DNA of 64,000 nucleotides, taken from contig OY776120.1 of assembly GCA_963675135.1 (NCBI GenBank), positions 58,772,063 through 58,836,062 on the forward strand. Reading direction: 5' to 3'. The notes under the pieces are model-generated. The model ran no database searches and was not told the DNA's origin. It saw nothing but the letters and a program-made list of their open reading frames with translations. Numbering within the stretch: the stretch's first letter is position 1; each line of letters starts with the position of its first letter. Shown here one piece after another: positions 44,190-54,270 of the stretch. The stretch is from Galeopsis tetrahit (taxonomy: Eukaryota > Streptophyta > Magnoliopsida > Lamiales > Lamiaceae). A program made the translations under genes and the position numbers.

Positions 44190-44867
44190 TGAAAATTGCA
44201 GAAAAAGGTTTGATGAAGAATGAGAGAGTTTGAAGAATTTTGAGTTAGGGTTTCGAATACTTGGGGAAGAAGTGTTTGTGGGTATCTTAAGACTTGTGAA
44301 TATTCTAAAAAGAATGTTTGTCAATGAGTTGGTAAGGTCTTGATACAATTCAAAGGTGAACAAAAATGGAAATCCAAAATGGACGGCTAGGATTGATTTC
44401 AGGGGAGTTGTCCATTTTTGATCCAATGGTCAAAAACCAATGTAACAGTGAAATAACTGTTTTATTCAAAACGTGGGTGGTTTTAAATGTTTGTTTAAGG
44501 CTGGGGATTTTTCGAGATAGATCATGTCCCAAAAAGTTTAATGCAAACAAGAGTTAAATCTTGGCATTTAATGCATGGAAAGTGACCTTTTGAGTGGGAG
44601 ACAAATTAAATCCCAAAAAGGTGAAAACTGTATTTCAATGGGACTGATTTCGAAATAGGTATTGATCACCAAAAATAGGTGCTTATCATACCAAGATTTG
44701 GTTTGATAGCTAGGACAACTTATCTGACCCTACATGGACAAGTGTCCTGAAGAACTGTGGACAAGTGTCCTGAAGAAGTAAGGTCATGTTTTTGAATTTC
44801 AGTAGACTTGACCAAGTCTGCTGAAGTTTGAGTTTGTTTCCCCCTTAATCAAAGAACTTCTTTGGAC
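44190..44867 (-). other. Copia-B spacer between pol and third ORF
   Basis: No gene seen apart from the in-frame upstream extension of the third ORF (44190-44426). A polypurine-like tract (minus strand TTAAGGGGGAAAC, 44838-44851) lies about 15 bp after the pol stop. TGGACAAGTGTCCTGAAGAA is repeated in tandem with variation near 44734-44780. Confidence 0.55.
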
Positions 44868-47800
44868 TTATTTGTCCAACTTCCCTGGATCAAGTAATCC
44901 CAACTCTGCTGATAGCTCCAGAAATCTTGCCTCTGCAAGTGGCTTGGTTAGAATATCAGCTTTTTGATGATCAGTGTGGATCTTGACCAACTTGATGTCC
45001 TTCTTCTCCACATGGTCTCTAATGAAGTGGTGCTTGATGTCCACATGCTTGCATCTTGTGTGTAAGACAGGATTTTGTGATATAGCAATGGCACTATTGT
45101 TATCACAAAATATTGGCACTTCAGTAGAGTTGACTTTGTAGTCTCTTAGTTGTTGTCTCAGCCATAGGATTTGAGCACAACAACTTCCAGCAGCAACATA
45201 TTCAGCTTCAGTGGTGGAAGTGGCCACTGTGTTCTGCTTCTTGGAGAACCATGAAATAAGCTTGTTGCCCAAGAATTGACAAGTCCCTGAAGTGGACTTT
45301 CTGTCAATCCTACATCCTCCATAATCAGCATCTGAGTAACCTGTTAACTCAATATTGTCATCAGCAGGGTACCAAAGGCCTAGATTCTCAGTGCCTTTGA
45401 GGTACCTCAAAATCCTCTTTGCAGCCTCAAGGTGGCTTTTCTTAGGATTTGCTTGAAATCTTGCACACACACCTACTGCAAAGGTGATGTCAGGTCTGCT
45501 GGCAGTGAGATAGAGGAGTGATCCAATGATTCCTCTATACTCAGTAGAGTTGGTTGGAATACCACTCTCATCAGGATCCATCTTCCAATTTGTGTTCATA
45601 GGGATCCTTACTGGCTTGCTAGTTGTACACCCAAACTTTTTGATCATTTCTCTGGTGTACTTAGCTTGGTTGATGAAGATTCCTTCTTTAGTTTGCTTGA
45701 CTTGTAGACCCAAAAAGAAGTTCATCAACCCCATCATGGACATCTCAAACTTGCTTTGCATGAGCTTGGAGAATTTCTCACATAGCTTCTCATTAGGGGA
45801 TCCAAAAATTATGTCATCCACATAAATTTGGACAAGCAAGATGTCCTCTCCTTCAGAGATTCTGAAGAGAGTTCTGTCCACAGTTCCCTTGGTGAATCCA
45901 TGATCCAAGAGGAATTGTGACAGTGTATCATACCAAGCCCTAGGGGCTTGTTTGAGTCCATATAGAGCTTTCTTGAGTCTGTAAACTTGGTTTCCCATTT
46001 CAAACCCTGGTGGTTGCTCCACATAAACTTCTTCTTTCAAGACTCCATTCAGAAAGGCACTCTTGACATCCATTTGGTATACTTTGAACCTCTTGTGGGC
46101 TGCATAGGCTAGAAAGAGCCTTATTGCTTCTAGCCTTGCCACAGGTGCAAATGTCTCATCATAGTCAATGCCTTCATGTTGGCAATATCCTTTTGCCACT
46201 AGTCTTGCTTTGTTTCTGACAATCACATCATTTTCATTCTTCTTGTTCTTGAACACCCACTTTGTTCCAATAACATCTTGATGTGAAGGTCTATCCACCA
46301 GCTCCCATACTTCATTTCTGGTGAATTGGTTTAGTTCTTCCTGCATGGCTGTGATCCAATTGGCATCTTGAAGTGCTTCCTCAACATTACTTGGTTCTTG
46401 CTCTGACAGGAAACAACAGAAAAGAGCACTTTCACCATGGAATCTTCTTGTTTTGACTCCAATACTTGGGTCACCAAGTATTAGATCAGTAGGATGGTCA
46501 GATAACCAAGTCCTTCTTTTTCTGATCTCTTCAGTAGAGTTGTCCTCTACTGAAGGTGAGTCATTTTGATCATAAAATTCAGGATAATTTAATGCAGGAT
46601 CTAATTCAGGATCATAATCAGGGATGTTGTCCTCAATATCAGGGACATTGGCATTTTCAACACTTTGAGTTCCCCCTTGATTATTTGATCCATTAACTAC
46701 CTCAGCAGGAACTGCTTCTTCATTGGTAGTTGTTACCTGGATGTGAACTGGGATTGGATCATTCAGTTCACCATTTCCATCAGTGGGATTTGTCTCAGGA
46801 AGGTTGCCTTCAGGATTGTTGTCCAATGTGGATTTTTCAGGCAGATTGGCTTGAACAACATCTATGAGTTCAGTGTCTTTGTCTTTTAGACTTAATCTGG
46901 TTGTCCTCTGTGTGATTTCTTCTGGTTCCAAATGATCATTCCTGATCTCAAAGATAGACTCATCAAACACAACATGAGGTGTTTCTTCCACTATAAGGGA
47001 TTTCTTGTTGTAGACTCTGAAAGCTCTACTGATTTGAGAGTATCCAAGAAATACTCCCTCATCAGCTTTGCTATCAAAGGCTTTCAACTGTTCTTTCCCA
47101 TTATTGTGAATGAAACATTTACAGCCAAATATATGAAAATATGACACTTTAGGCATTCTCCCTTTCCAGAGTTCATAGGGGGTTTTGCCTTGCCCCTTAG
47201 TGATCAAACATCTATTTTGAGTATGGCATGCAATGTTTATAGCTTCAGCCCAAAACCTCTTAGGTAAATTTGAGTCAGCAATTAAAGTTCTAGCAGCTTC
47301 TTTTAAGGTTCTATTCCTTCTTTCTGCAACTCCATTTTGTTGGGGAGTTCTAGCTGCTGAGGTTTCATGAGTTATTCCATTTGATGTGCAGTACTCATTG
47401 ATGTATGAATTAATGAACTCAGTGCCTTTATCAGATCTTATCTTGATAATGCTAAGGCTTTTCTCATTTGACAACCTCTTTAGAAGTTCAGGTAGTTTGA
47501 CTTGTGTTTCCTTCTTATTAAGGAGAAATACTACCCATGTGAACCTAGAGAAGTCATCTACTACCACTAATGTGTATTTTCTACCATTTATGCTTGAAGG
47601 GGTAATTGGTCCAAACAGATCCATATGTAGAAGTTCAAGTACCCTTTCAGTGGAGATGACTGGTTTTCCCTTAAATGAGGCTTTAATCTGTTTTCCTTCT
47701 TGACATGGCTTACACACATGTTTTTTAATGAAAACCTCATTAGGTAGTCCTTTAACTAATGCATTTCTAGCAAGTTTATTCATAGATTTGAAGTTCAGAT

Positions 47801-48257
47801 GATTTAGCCTCTTATGCCATAACCAACTTTGTTCACTAGAACTTTTAGCAATGAAACATGCAGCATCAGTAGACTTGTCCCAGTCTGCAAAATACACATT
47901 TCCCTTCCTAGTTCCAGTCAATAGGGTTTGTTGAGTTTTATCTTTAATTAGACACTTTCCACTTGAGAACTCAACATTAAAATCTTTATCACAGAATTGA
48001 CTGATACTCAGGAGGTTATATTTGAGACCAGCTACATAAGATACATTGGTTACTTTGATGTTACCAATCATCAAGGTACCATAACCTTTTGTTGTTGCTT
48101 GTGAGCTGTCTCCAAAGGTGACATTTGGGCCTTCTTTTTCAATAAAATCAGAGAGGAGTTCCTTGTTTCCAGTCATGTGCCTTGAGCATCCACTGTCAAG
48201 GTACCATGCTGTCTTTTTGTTCATGCTCCTCTTCTTGTGGCCCTTTGGTACCTGCAA
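44868..48257 (-). CDS. pol: Copia-B pol (protease, integrase, RT, RNase H), 1,129 codons
   Basis: Polyprotein for cleavage, integration and reverse transcription, all motifs present in copia order. Residues 18-30 hold the protease WYLDSGCSRHMTG. The integrase zinc region is HKRLNHLNFKSM...CKPCQEGKQ, and its DDE core is LLHMDLFGP, RSDKGTEF and TPQQNGVAERRNRTL. RT has TFAPVARLEAIR and YVDDIIFGS. RNase H has GYSDADYGG and STTEAEYVAAGSCC, ending ADILTKPLAEARFLEL. No frameshift or stop occurs inside. It has no ATG at its start: the first codon after the gag TAA is TTG, and the first in-frame ATG is codon 12. It is therefore probably made as a gag-pol fusion through the TAA, or by re-initiation. 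The frame is the same as gag. Confidence 0.96.
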   Translation of the reverse strand: MQVPKGHKKRSMNKKTAWYLDSGCSRHMTGNKELLSDFIEKEGPNVTFGDSSQATTKGYGTLMIGNIKVTNVSYVAGLKYNLLSISQFCDKDFNVEFSSGKCLIKDKTQQTLLTGTRKGNVYFADWDKSTDAACFIAKSSSEQSWLWHKRLNHLNFKSMNKLARNALVKGLPNEVFIKKHVCKPCQEGKQIKASFKGKPVISTERVLELLHMDLFGPITPSSINGRKYTLVVVDDFSRFTWVVFLLNKKETQVKLPELLKRLSNEKSLSIIKIRSDKGTEFINSYINEYCTSNGITHETSAARTPQQNGVAERRNRTLKEAARTLIADSNLPKRFWAEAINIACHTQNRCLITKGQGKTPYELWKGRMPKVSYFHIFGCKCFIHNNGKEQLKAFDSKADEGVFLGYSQISRAFRVYNKKSLIVEETPHVVFDESIFEIRNDHLEPEEITQRTTRLSLKDKDTELIDVVQANLPEKSTLDNNPEGNLPETNPTDGNGELNDPIPVHIQVTTTNEEAVPAEVVNGSNNQGGTQSVENANVPDIEDNIPDYDPELDPALNYPEFYDQNDSPSVEDNSTEEIRKRRTWLSDHPTDLILGDPSIGVKTRRFHGESALFCCFLSEQEPSNVEEALQDANWITAMQEELNQFTRNEVWELVDRPSHQDVIGTKWVFKNKKNENDVIVRNKARLVAKGYCQHEGIDYDETFAPVARLEAIRLFLAYAAHKRFKVYQMDVKSAFLNGVLKEEVYVEQPPGFEMGNQVYRLKKALYGLKQAPRAWYDTLSQFLLDHGFTKGTVDRTLFRISEGEDILLVQIYVDDIIFGSPNEKLCEKFSKLMQSKFEMSMMGLMNFFLGLQVKQTKEGIFINQAKYTREMIKKFGCTTSKPVRIPMNTNWKMDPDESGIPTNSTEYRGIIGSLLYLTASRPDITFAVGVCARFQANPKKSHLEAAKRILRYLKGTENLGLWYPADDNIELTGYSDADYGGCRIDRKSTSGTCQFLGNKLISWFSKKQNTVATSTTEAEYVAAGSCCAQILWLRQQLRDYKVNSTEVPIFCDNNSAIAISQNPVLHTRCKHVDIKHHFIRDHVEKKDIKLVKIHTDHQKADILTKPLAEARFLELSAELGLLDPGKLDK

Positions 48258-50729
48258 TTAGATAGGTTTAGGTACCCTTTGAGTTTTGGGTCCTGAGAGG
48301 TTAGCTGTACCTTTGGGAACCCAAACTTGCCTAATAACCCTGATTGATTCAAGGTGGCTAAGGTGATTTCCTAGTGCATCAATATACACTGTCTTTCCCT
48401 TAAATGCCTTTGGGAAAGTATGTGTGAATGTGTTAACTCTGTAAGTTTCAGAGGAGTTGACCACTCTTCTGAACTTATGAGTTCTTTGTGCAGCTTGATG
48501 AAATCTTTGAGGAAAGGCCTTTTTATGACCATTACCCTTTGGCATGAAGGGTTTTGGTTGTCTCATTTTATTCTGCCTTAAAGGATGGTTTTCTTTAGGT
48601 CTATTCAGCTGAGGCTTTCTCAGATGAGTTGGCCTAGGCTGATTATACCTTGGATAATTCCTCTGAACATTGTTCAGGAGAGTTGCCCTTCCATTGGGTC
48701 TACTCTGCTGACCAATATTCCTCTTGTGCTCAGGAGCTTTGGCCATTTCCTTAGGTTTTGGCCTATTCTCCTGAATCACTTGAGTAGGCATTTCATTCAA
48801 TTTGCCCTTTCCTTTGTTCAGTGGCTGAATTACTTCATTTTCAGCTTGTTGTGCCACTGACTTAACAAAGATTCTCTTAGTGTTACTTGTGGATGCCATA
48901 CTAAGACAAGGTGAAGATTCAAATGGATCAAAACCTAATCCACTTCTTTGAGCCATAGGTCTTTGATAACTTTGAATTTCCTCTATTGCTCTAGAGGATT
49001 TGTTCAAAGCAGACATCTTTAATTTCAGGCTCTCTTCACTTGATTTAAGAATATCATACTCATGTGAGAGATTTTCAAATTTGGCATTTAGAATTTTAAG
49101 TTCAAATTCTTTTCTTTTCTGAGAGAGAAGTTGATCATCAATCTCCTTTTGTTGGTCAACTATCCTGAGATTTGCTTCCTCAAGCTTTCTCAAGACTTGT
49201 TGATACAACTCAGTAGACTTGACATCAACAGCTACCTCAGAGTTTTTGGTGAGTTCAGTAGCTAATCTTTCATTTTCTCTCACACAATTGTCATGAAATT
49301 CTTGTAATCTAGTGAAATCTTCCATCAACTTTCCCAAGGAAAGTTTCAGGTTAACTTCACTAGTGTTTTGTGAGATAAATGATGGTGAACTAGAAGTAGA
49401 GGATACCTCATCATCCTCAAGAGCCATGTTGCAGACATCATCATCATCATCACTGTTGGAGAACAATCCATCAGAAGAGTTGAAACTTTCAGCACTATCA
49501 GATTCTTCACCAGCCATCATGGCTTTTCTATTGGTGAATTTTCTGTCTCTTTTTGCTTGTCTTTCCCTTCTTTCTTTAGAGCTTAGTTCAGGGCAGTCAT
49601 ATTGGAAGTGCCCTTTCTTTTTGCAGTTGTAACACAGATCTTCATCATCATCCTTCTTGGATTCATCTCTTCTCTTAGATGATGAGGGTTCAGCTCTACT
49701 GGATCTTCTCCTATCAGAGGACATGTCCTCTGATCTTTTCTCTTCAGGCTTTTTGTCCTCAGCCTGATCTTCAGGGGAATTGTATCTTCTCCTGAATTTG
49801 TTATCTTGGTAGAATTTCTTGTATCTACCAAACCTTGTGTTGAGCTTGTCAAACCTTCTAGCCATCAAGGCTAGTTCTTCCTTCATTTCAGTCTTAGAGA
49901 CTGACTTTGATGATCTGGGAGTGGGTTGCATTTCTGGTTCAGCAACTTTGGCTTTGAATGCCACTCCCTTAGTAGGATTTGAAGGTTCCTCAACAGGCTT
50001 TCTTCTATTGAGGTCAAACTCATAGGCTTTAAGTTCTGAGAATATTTGTTGCATGGGCATGGTGGAGAGATCTTTGGTATTCTGCATCATCACAGCATAG
50101 ACATCCCACTTTTGAGTGAGACTCCTCAAAATCTTTAATCCAACCTCTCTCTTGGTGTAGACCTTGCCCAATGAATTGATTTCATTCATCACATCAGTGA
50201 ATCTACCAGCAAATTTATCAATGGACTCTTCAGAATCCATTGCAAACTGTTCAAATTTCTGCACAGCAACTTGGAGCTTGTTCTCCTTGATCTTTTCAGT
50301 GCCCTCACACATTTCAGCAAGGGTATCCCAAATTTCTTTAGCTGTGGTGCAGTGGTAGACTCTGCCCATAACTGCATCTGGAATTGTTTGATAGAGGGTG
50401 TTCATGGCAAGATAATTCAAATTATCTTTCCTCTTTTCATCAGCAGTGAAGTCATCCTCATCTTTGGGAATCAGTTCCCTCATATCTGCTCTTTGCTCAT
50501 CTGTCAATCTGGGGTTAGTTTGAGTAAACACAAAGGGTCCTCTGGTGATTACTCTAAGCATATCAGTATGAAGAGATGCAAGATGAGCCCTCATTCTAAT
50601 TTTCCAGAAATCATAATTGTCTATTGAAAACATGGGCAGTTTGTGATGAGAAATGTGATTGACTGGATTTGTGGCCATATTGTCCAAACCTTGAACAGCA
50701 GGTGGAGGGACAGCATTGTTGTTAGCCAT
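48258..50729 (-). CDS. gag: Copia-B gag (823 aa)
   Basis: Capsid/nucleocapsid protein, starting MANNNAVPPPAVQG at ATG 50729, about 130 bp after the primer site, and ending KPI-TAA at 48258-48260. An N-terminal copia gag domain has LPMFSIDNYDFWKIRMRAHL and CTTAKEIWDTLAEMCEG. A CCHC knuckle CYNCKKKGHFQYDC lies at about residues 365-380. A coiled-coil-like region of about 470-600 follows, then a basic C-terminal tail. It is longer than typical copia gag because of this extension, as described for Sireviruses. Pol continues in the same frame straight after the TAA. Confidence 0.94.
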   Translation of the reverse strand: MANNNAVPPPAVQGLDNMATNPVNHISHHKLPMFSIDNYDFWKIRMRAHLASLHTDMLRVITRGPFVFTQTNPRLTDEQRADMRELIPKDEDDFTADEKRKDNLNYLAMNTLYQTIPDAVMGRVYHCTTAKEIWDTLAEMCEGTEKIKENKLQVAVQKFEQFAMDSEESIDKFAGRFTDVMNEINSLGKVYTKREVGLKILRSLTQKWDVYAVMMQNTKDLSTMPMQQIFSELKAYEFDLNRRKPVEEPSNPTKGVAFKAKVAEPEMQPTPRSSKSVSKTEMKEELALMARRFDKLNTRFGRYKKFYQDNKFRRRYNSPEDQAEDKKPEEKRSEDMSSDRRRSSRAEPSSSKRRDESKKDDDEDLCYNCKKKGHFQYDCPELSSKERRERQAKRDRKFTNRKAMMAGEESDSAESFNSSDGLFSNSDDDDDVCNMALEDDEVSSTSSSPSFISQNTSEVNLKLSLGKLMEDFTRLQEFHDNCVRENERLATELTKNSEVAVDVKSTELYQQVLRKLEEANLRIVDQQKEIDDQLLSQKRKEFELKILNAKFENLSHEYDILKSSEESLKLKMSALNKSSRAIEEIQSYQRPMAQRSGLGFDPFESSPCLSMASTSNTKRIFVKSVAQQAENEVIQPLNKGKGKLNEMPTQVIQENRPKPKEMAKAPEHKRNIGQQSRPNGRATLLNNVQRNYPRYNQPRPTHLRKPQLNRPKENHPLRQNKMRQPKPFMPKGNGHKKAFPQRFHQAAQRTHKFRRVVNSSETYRVNTFTHTFPKAFKGKTVYIDALGNHLSHLESIRVIRQVWVPKGTANLSGPKTQRVPKPI

Positions 50730-50855
50730 ATCTCAGTAAGAATCAATCAATCAACAAGTAATGGATTTCAGATAGAGATCAGTTCAGTGACCACACCAAA
50801 TATGTGAGTTTTGAAAAACAAGATGGATTTTCAGAAGCAGTGGTCTATGAACCCC

Positions 50856-50868
50856 TGCTCTGATACCA
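50856..50868 (-). promoter_or_regulatory. Copia-B primer-binding site
   Basis: Minus strand TGGTATCAGAGCA, two bases inside the 5' LTR, complementary to the initiator tRNA-Met 3' end. Confidence 0.92.
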
Positions 50869-50870
50869 CT

Positions 50871-52753
50871 TGTTGGTCCTGAAAGGAGTATATAACAAGT
50901 GTATGGGGGGGGGAATACACTTGTATGCAATTCTTTGAAAACTTTGATCAAACCAGAGTTCAGCAAGGTTGTCTTGGACAACTCTGCTGAAGAAGATTAA
51001 CTCTTCTAAGATAATCAGACTACTAAGTACTATTGAGTACTTAGTTAATTGACTATCTAGGGGAGTTATATGTGCGGAATAATGGTTGGCCCTTTAAGTT
51101 TAGACTCCTTTAATTTCTGAAATCACTTAGTCAATGCAACACAGTTCAGTTTAGCTTCAGGGAACTTGTCCAAATCAGTTTTGCACAGTCTTTGAATATG
51201 TATCTTTGAAAGATCAGTTTAGTGTGCAGTGTTGAATGAATGTAAGTACTTGTAAAGTAAATCAACACAAGAGTTTATAGTGGTTCAGAGACTCAAGCTC
51301 CTACATCCACTTTCCCTGATTTAACAGGATAATTCCTTCACTCTTGGAATTAACTTGTTTTATAGTGCCAAGGTGCACTTGATCAAGAACACCACTCCTT
51401 GGTGAATTGATCCCTAGGATGTCTAGAGTCCTAGTACCCTCTTCTCAACTCAGAACTGAACTGTTCTTCTCTCAACAGTCAGCTCCTACCACTTCTACTA
51501 CTACAACCTTCTCACTTTCACTCTTGAAAGGTGTAAGGGTTGAAGTAAGGTTCCAACTAATGAGATATCCTTTACAATGAAGATCAGTGTATAAGGATAG
51601 GATATCTCTCTAAGCTTGTGTATGGATATACAATTTGGTTCAGCTTAGAAGAAGTGTTTGAAGACTAAGATAGTCTTTGAAAGCTTTGAAAGCACTCTAG
51701 CTTGTAAGAACTTTGAGCTTAGTTGGATTGTGTTGAGGTGCTAGTTGAGGTCAGTTGGATAGTTGGATAGTTGGATAGTTGGATAGTTGGATGCTTTCAA
51801 ATGGTCTTCACACTTCTGTATTTATAGACAAAATGGAGGATTTGCCCGTTGGAGAGGCAGCCCCAAATTGCTATAAATGTCTTCCTTGAGTTCTTCAAAC
51901 TGGAAGACAGATTCTTGATAGTGACATGTCCTCATTTGGGTAATAAACGGCTGTACCAGTTTTGTCTTCATTCTGCAGCACTTTTCCCAATGTTTGACTT
52001 CTTGTTAGGACTTGGACATGGCTTCTGAAGGTTGATCCAATGATAGGACAACATTCCTTATCATCTGGACAACTCTCCTTATCACTATCAGCAGTTTTGC
52101 TTTTCAGCATGGTTGGCTTGCTCTTCTTCAGATGACTTGGCTCTTTCCCTTTGTTTCTCTTGTGTATGGTCTTAGCTCATTCCTTTGAGGACCTTTAGGG
52201 ACTGGTTGTCTCAATCTCTTTAGGCTTTCAGAGCACTTGATCTTGGTCAATTTAGCTGAGACAACTCCTCTGGACAACTCTTCTGATCAGCATGATTGGT
52301 CTTTTTGCATCAGAGCACTTTATACTTTAGAGTTGGCTTATCTGGACAACTCTCCTGACCAAAACCTTTGAGTAGTCTTGTCCTTTTGAGCTAGGTAGGT
52401 TTGTTCTTGCATATGGCTAGCTTCTTTGGACAATTCTCCTGATCAGAGCATATGAATACTTTCTCTGGACAACTCTCCTGATAAGAACATCTTAGATTTC
52501 ATAGAGTGTCCTTGCTCTTAAGTGATTGTTCCAGAATTTGAGCCTTGAGGGGACTTGTCCTTGATCATCTTTAAAGCATAGGTTCCCTCTCAAATTGTGC
52601 ATCTATTTGTCTAAGAGCTGCCTAACATTTCAGCTTCTCATCTAGCCTATAATCTATATGTTCTAACATTCTTAGAACATATTTATATTGACTTAGGCAT
52701 GTCTCAGGGGGTTTTGGTATTCAATCAAAACATAGCTCATTTTATTCCCAACA
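50871..52753 (-). repeat. Copia-B 5' LTR (1,883 bp)
   Basis: Near-identical to 37123-39004, with a G run of 9 instead of 8. The TATA box (CTATAAATA, minus) is at about 51819-51827, so the U3 promoter lies between it and 52753. It carries the same GGATAGTTG tandem repeat at about 51753-51792. Confidence 0.96.
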
Positions 52754-53296
52754 TCCCCAACTTCCGCCGCTGACCGACCACCTCCGCGGCTCCGCCCCTT
52801 CTCTCCGTCCGCCCTCCTCTCCATCTTCCCCAGTCCTCAAGGCCTCGAATCCTGAGACTGCAAGTGCGACTCTCAGCGTCCAGCGATCGCGAGTTCGCGA
52901 CCCTCACGCTGACCCCACGGCGCCGACGACACCAGCGATCGCGACTCTCAGGCTCTCAGCCCACCGGCCATGGTATTTGAACATTAATTGTGGACAGAAT
53001 ACTAATTTTTAGCAGTGTATTTTGCATGAGTAATTTTGCAAAATTGTGGACAGTACTAATTTTTTGATTCACAACAGTATTTTGCACATTTTTGCAGCAG
53101 TGTATTTTTTTCCCAGTTTTTTCGGTTCATATTTCGGTTTTTCGGTTATAGCCGAAACCGAACCGAATAATTCGGTTCGGTTAATTTCGGTTTTGCGTGA
53201 GTTCGGTCCGGTTTCGGTTATTTTTAATACGATTTCGGTTATGGTTCCGTTACCCTAATTCGGTTCGGTTACCGAACCGACCGATGCACACCCCTA
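52754..53296. mobile_element. hAT-type element, right part
   Basis: Continues the element begun at 36824 after the Copia-B target duplication. Its first 220 bases are GC-rich, with repeated GCGATCGCGA and CTCTCAG motifs unlike the AT-rich surroundings. From about 53120 it returns to the TTCGGTT/AACCGAA subterminal motif and ends CACACCCCTA. No transposase is recognised; the GC-rich part could be captured sequence or the remains of an internal exon. Confidence 0.8.
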
Positions 53297-53329
53297 CTCC
53301 TACATATAGTTAGGGTATCGTATGGTGTC

Positions 53330-54270
53330 TTGATAACTACCGTAGTCAGTTAATGTTAGCCATTAAAATTCAAATCTAAAGGCTTAAACTTGATGACATG
53401 TTACTTTTATATAATGTATCGAATGTATTTATTGTACGTGTCGTATGGGGTCATACGGTTGTATTTTTATATTTAATTTAATTAATTAAAATATATAATT
53501 TTAAAATTACATTTTTATCCTTATACAATAAGATATTTTATTATATTTATTAATTTAAGTAAAATATTTAATGTTAAAATTACCTATTTACCCTTATATT
53601 ATTAATAAAATTAATTAAAAAAATAAATTAAACTAAAAAAAATCAGTATTAATTGTCACACGATGGGAGAGAAGACAGGCAGGACTATCAAAATGGGCCC
53701 AGCCCGGTCCACCCTACTAATGGGCTGGGCTGCAGTTATAGTGGCCTGAAAATCAATTGGGCCGTTTTGGCCCAGCACAAGTAACCAGGCGGGCCGACCG
53801 GGCTCTGGCCAAGATTGGCTCGGATTTTTGGGCAAGTCCGACTTTTTTTTTTTGTGTCCAGAAAAAACATTTGGCCCTGTGGGCCGGTACCAAGCTAGAC
53901 CGACCCATTTGACAATCCTAGATCGAAGAGAATCTGCACGCGCACACGATGGAATTGGGGGAATATGAGAAGAATCCTAATTTCAATTATTATTTTTAAT
54001 TTGAATAATGTATTATTATTTAATTTATTTTTGTTTGGAATTGTATTTATTTAATTTTAAAATAATAATTAATGAAATTTATATTAAAAGGGTAGGATAG
54101 TAATTTTTGATAAATTAAAAATAAAAAATTTATTTATATTAAAGAATGGTAATATAGTAAATAATAAAATACAATTTAAAAATGATTTAATTAATTTAAA
54201 TATGTAGATTCATACGACGCATACGACATCACGTGACGTAATTCGACATATTGACTACAGTAGTCAGTTT
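53330..54270. repeat. Long imperfect inverted-repeat module in array unit 1
   Basis: The left arm (about 53330-53660) and right arm (about 53930-54270) are imperfect reverse complements. They share TGTCGTATG, ATTTAATT(T)AATTAATT and AAAATTAC(C)TATNNTACCCTTNTA-type stretches in mirrored order. Each arm ends in a short palindrome: CTACCGTAG on the left and TGACTACAGTAGTCA on the right. A hAT-type MITE lies between the arms. The module recurs in every unit. It resembles an old foldback or long-TIR DNA transposon; class is not settled. Confidence 0.6.
53680..53920. mobile_element. hAT-type MITE, copy in array unit 1
   Basis: Left end CAGGACTATCAAAATGGGCC; right end in inverse TAGGATTGTCAAATGGG. 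The interior is rich in GGGCCGG and CCCGG words. The preceding 8 bases AAGACAGG partly match the following bases. Non-coding. It was present before the array was amplified, because all units carry it. Confidence 0.75.

Larger units (their letters stand above)
37123..52753 (-). mobile_element. Copia-B: young, nearly intact Ty1/copia element (15.6 kb)
   Basis: 15,631 bp between TCCCC target duplications (37118-37122 and 52754-52758). Minus-strand order: 5' LTR, primer site, gag, pol, spacer with purine tract, third ORF of 1,574 codons, 3' region, polypurine tract, 3' LTR. The two LTRs appear identical except for a G run of 8 versus 9. All catalytic motifs are present; the only interruption is one TAA between gag and pol in the same frame. 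It inserted into the hAT element at 36824-53296. Sirevirus-like by layout. Confidence 0.96.

Noticed and set aside
44190..44426. Upstream 79-codon extension of the Copia-B third ORF
   Set aside because: The decayed relative has a similar open frame but the strong similarity starts at MAPKV; the extension is weakly conserved and likely leader sequence.
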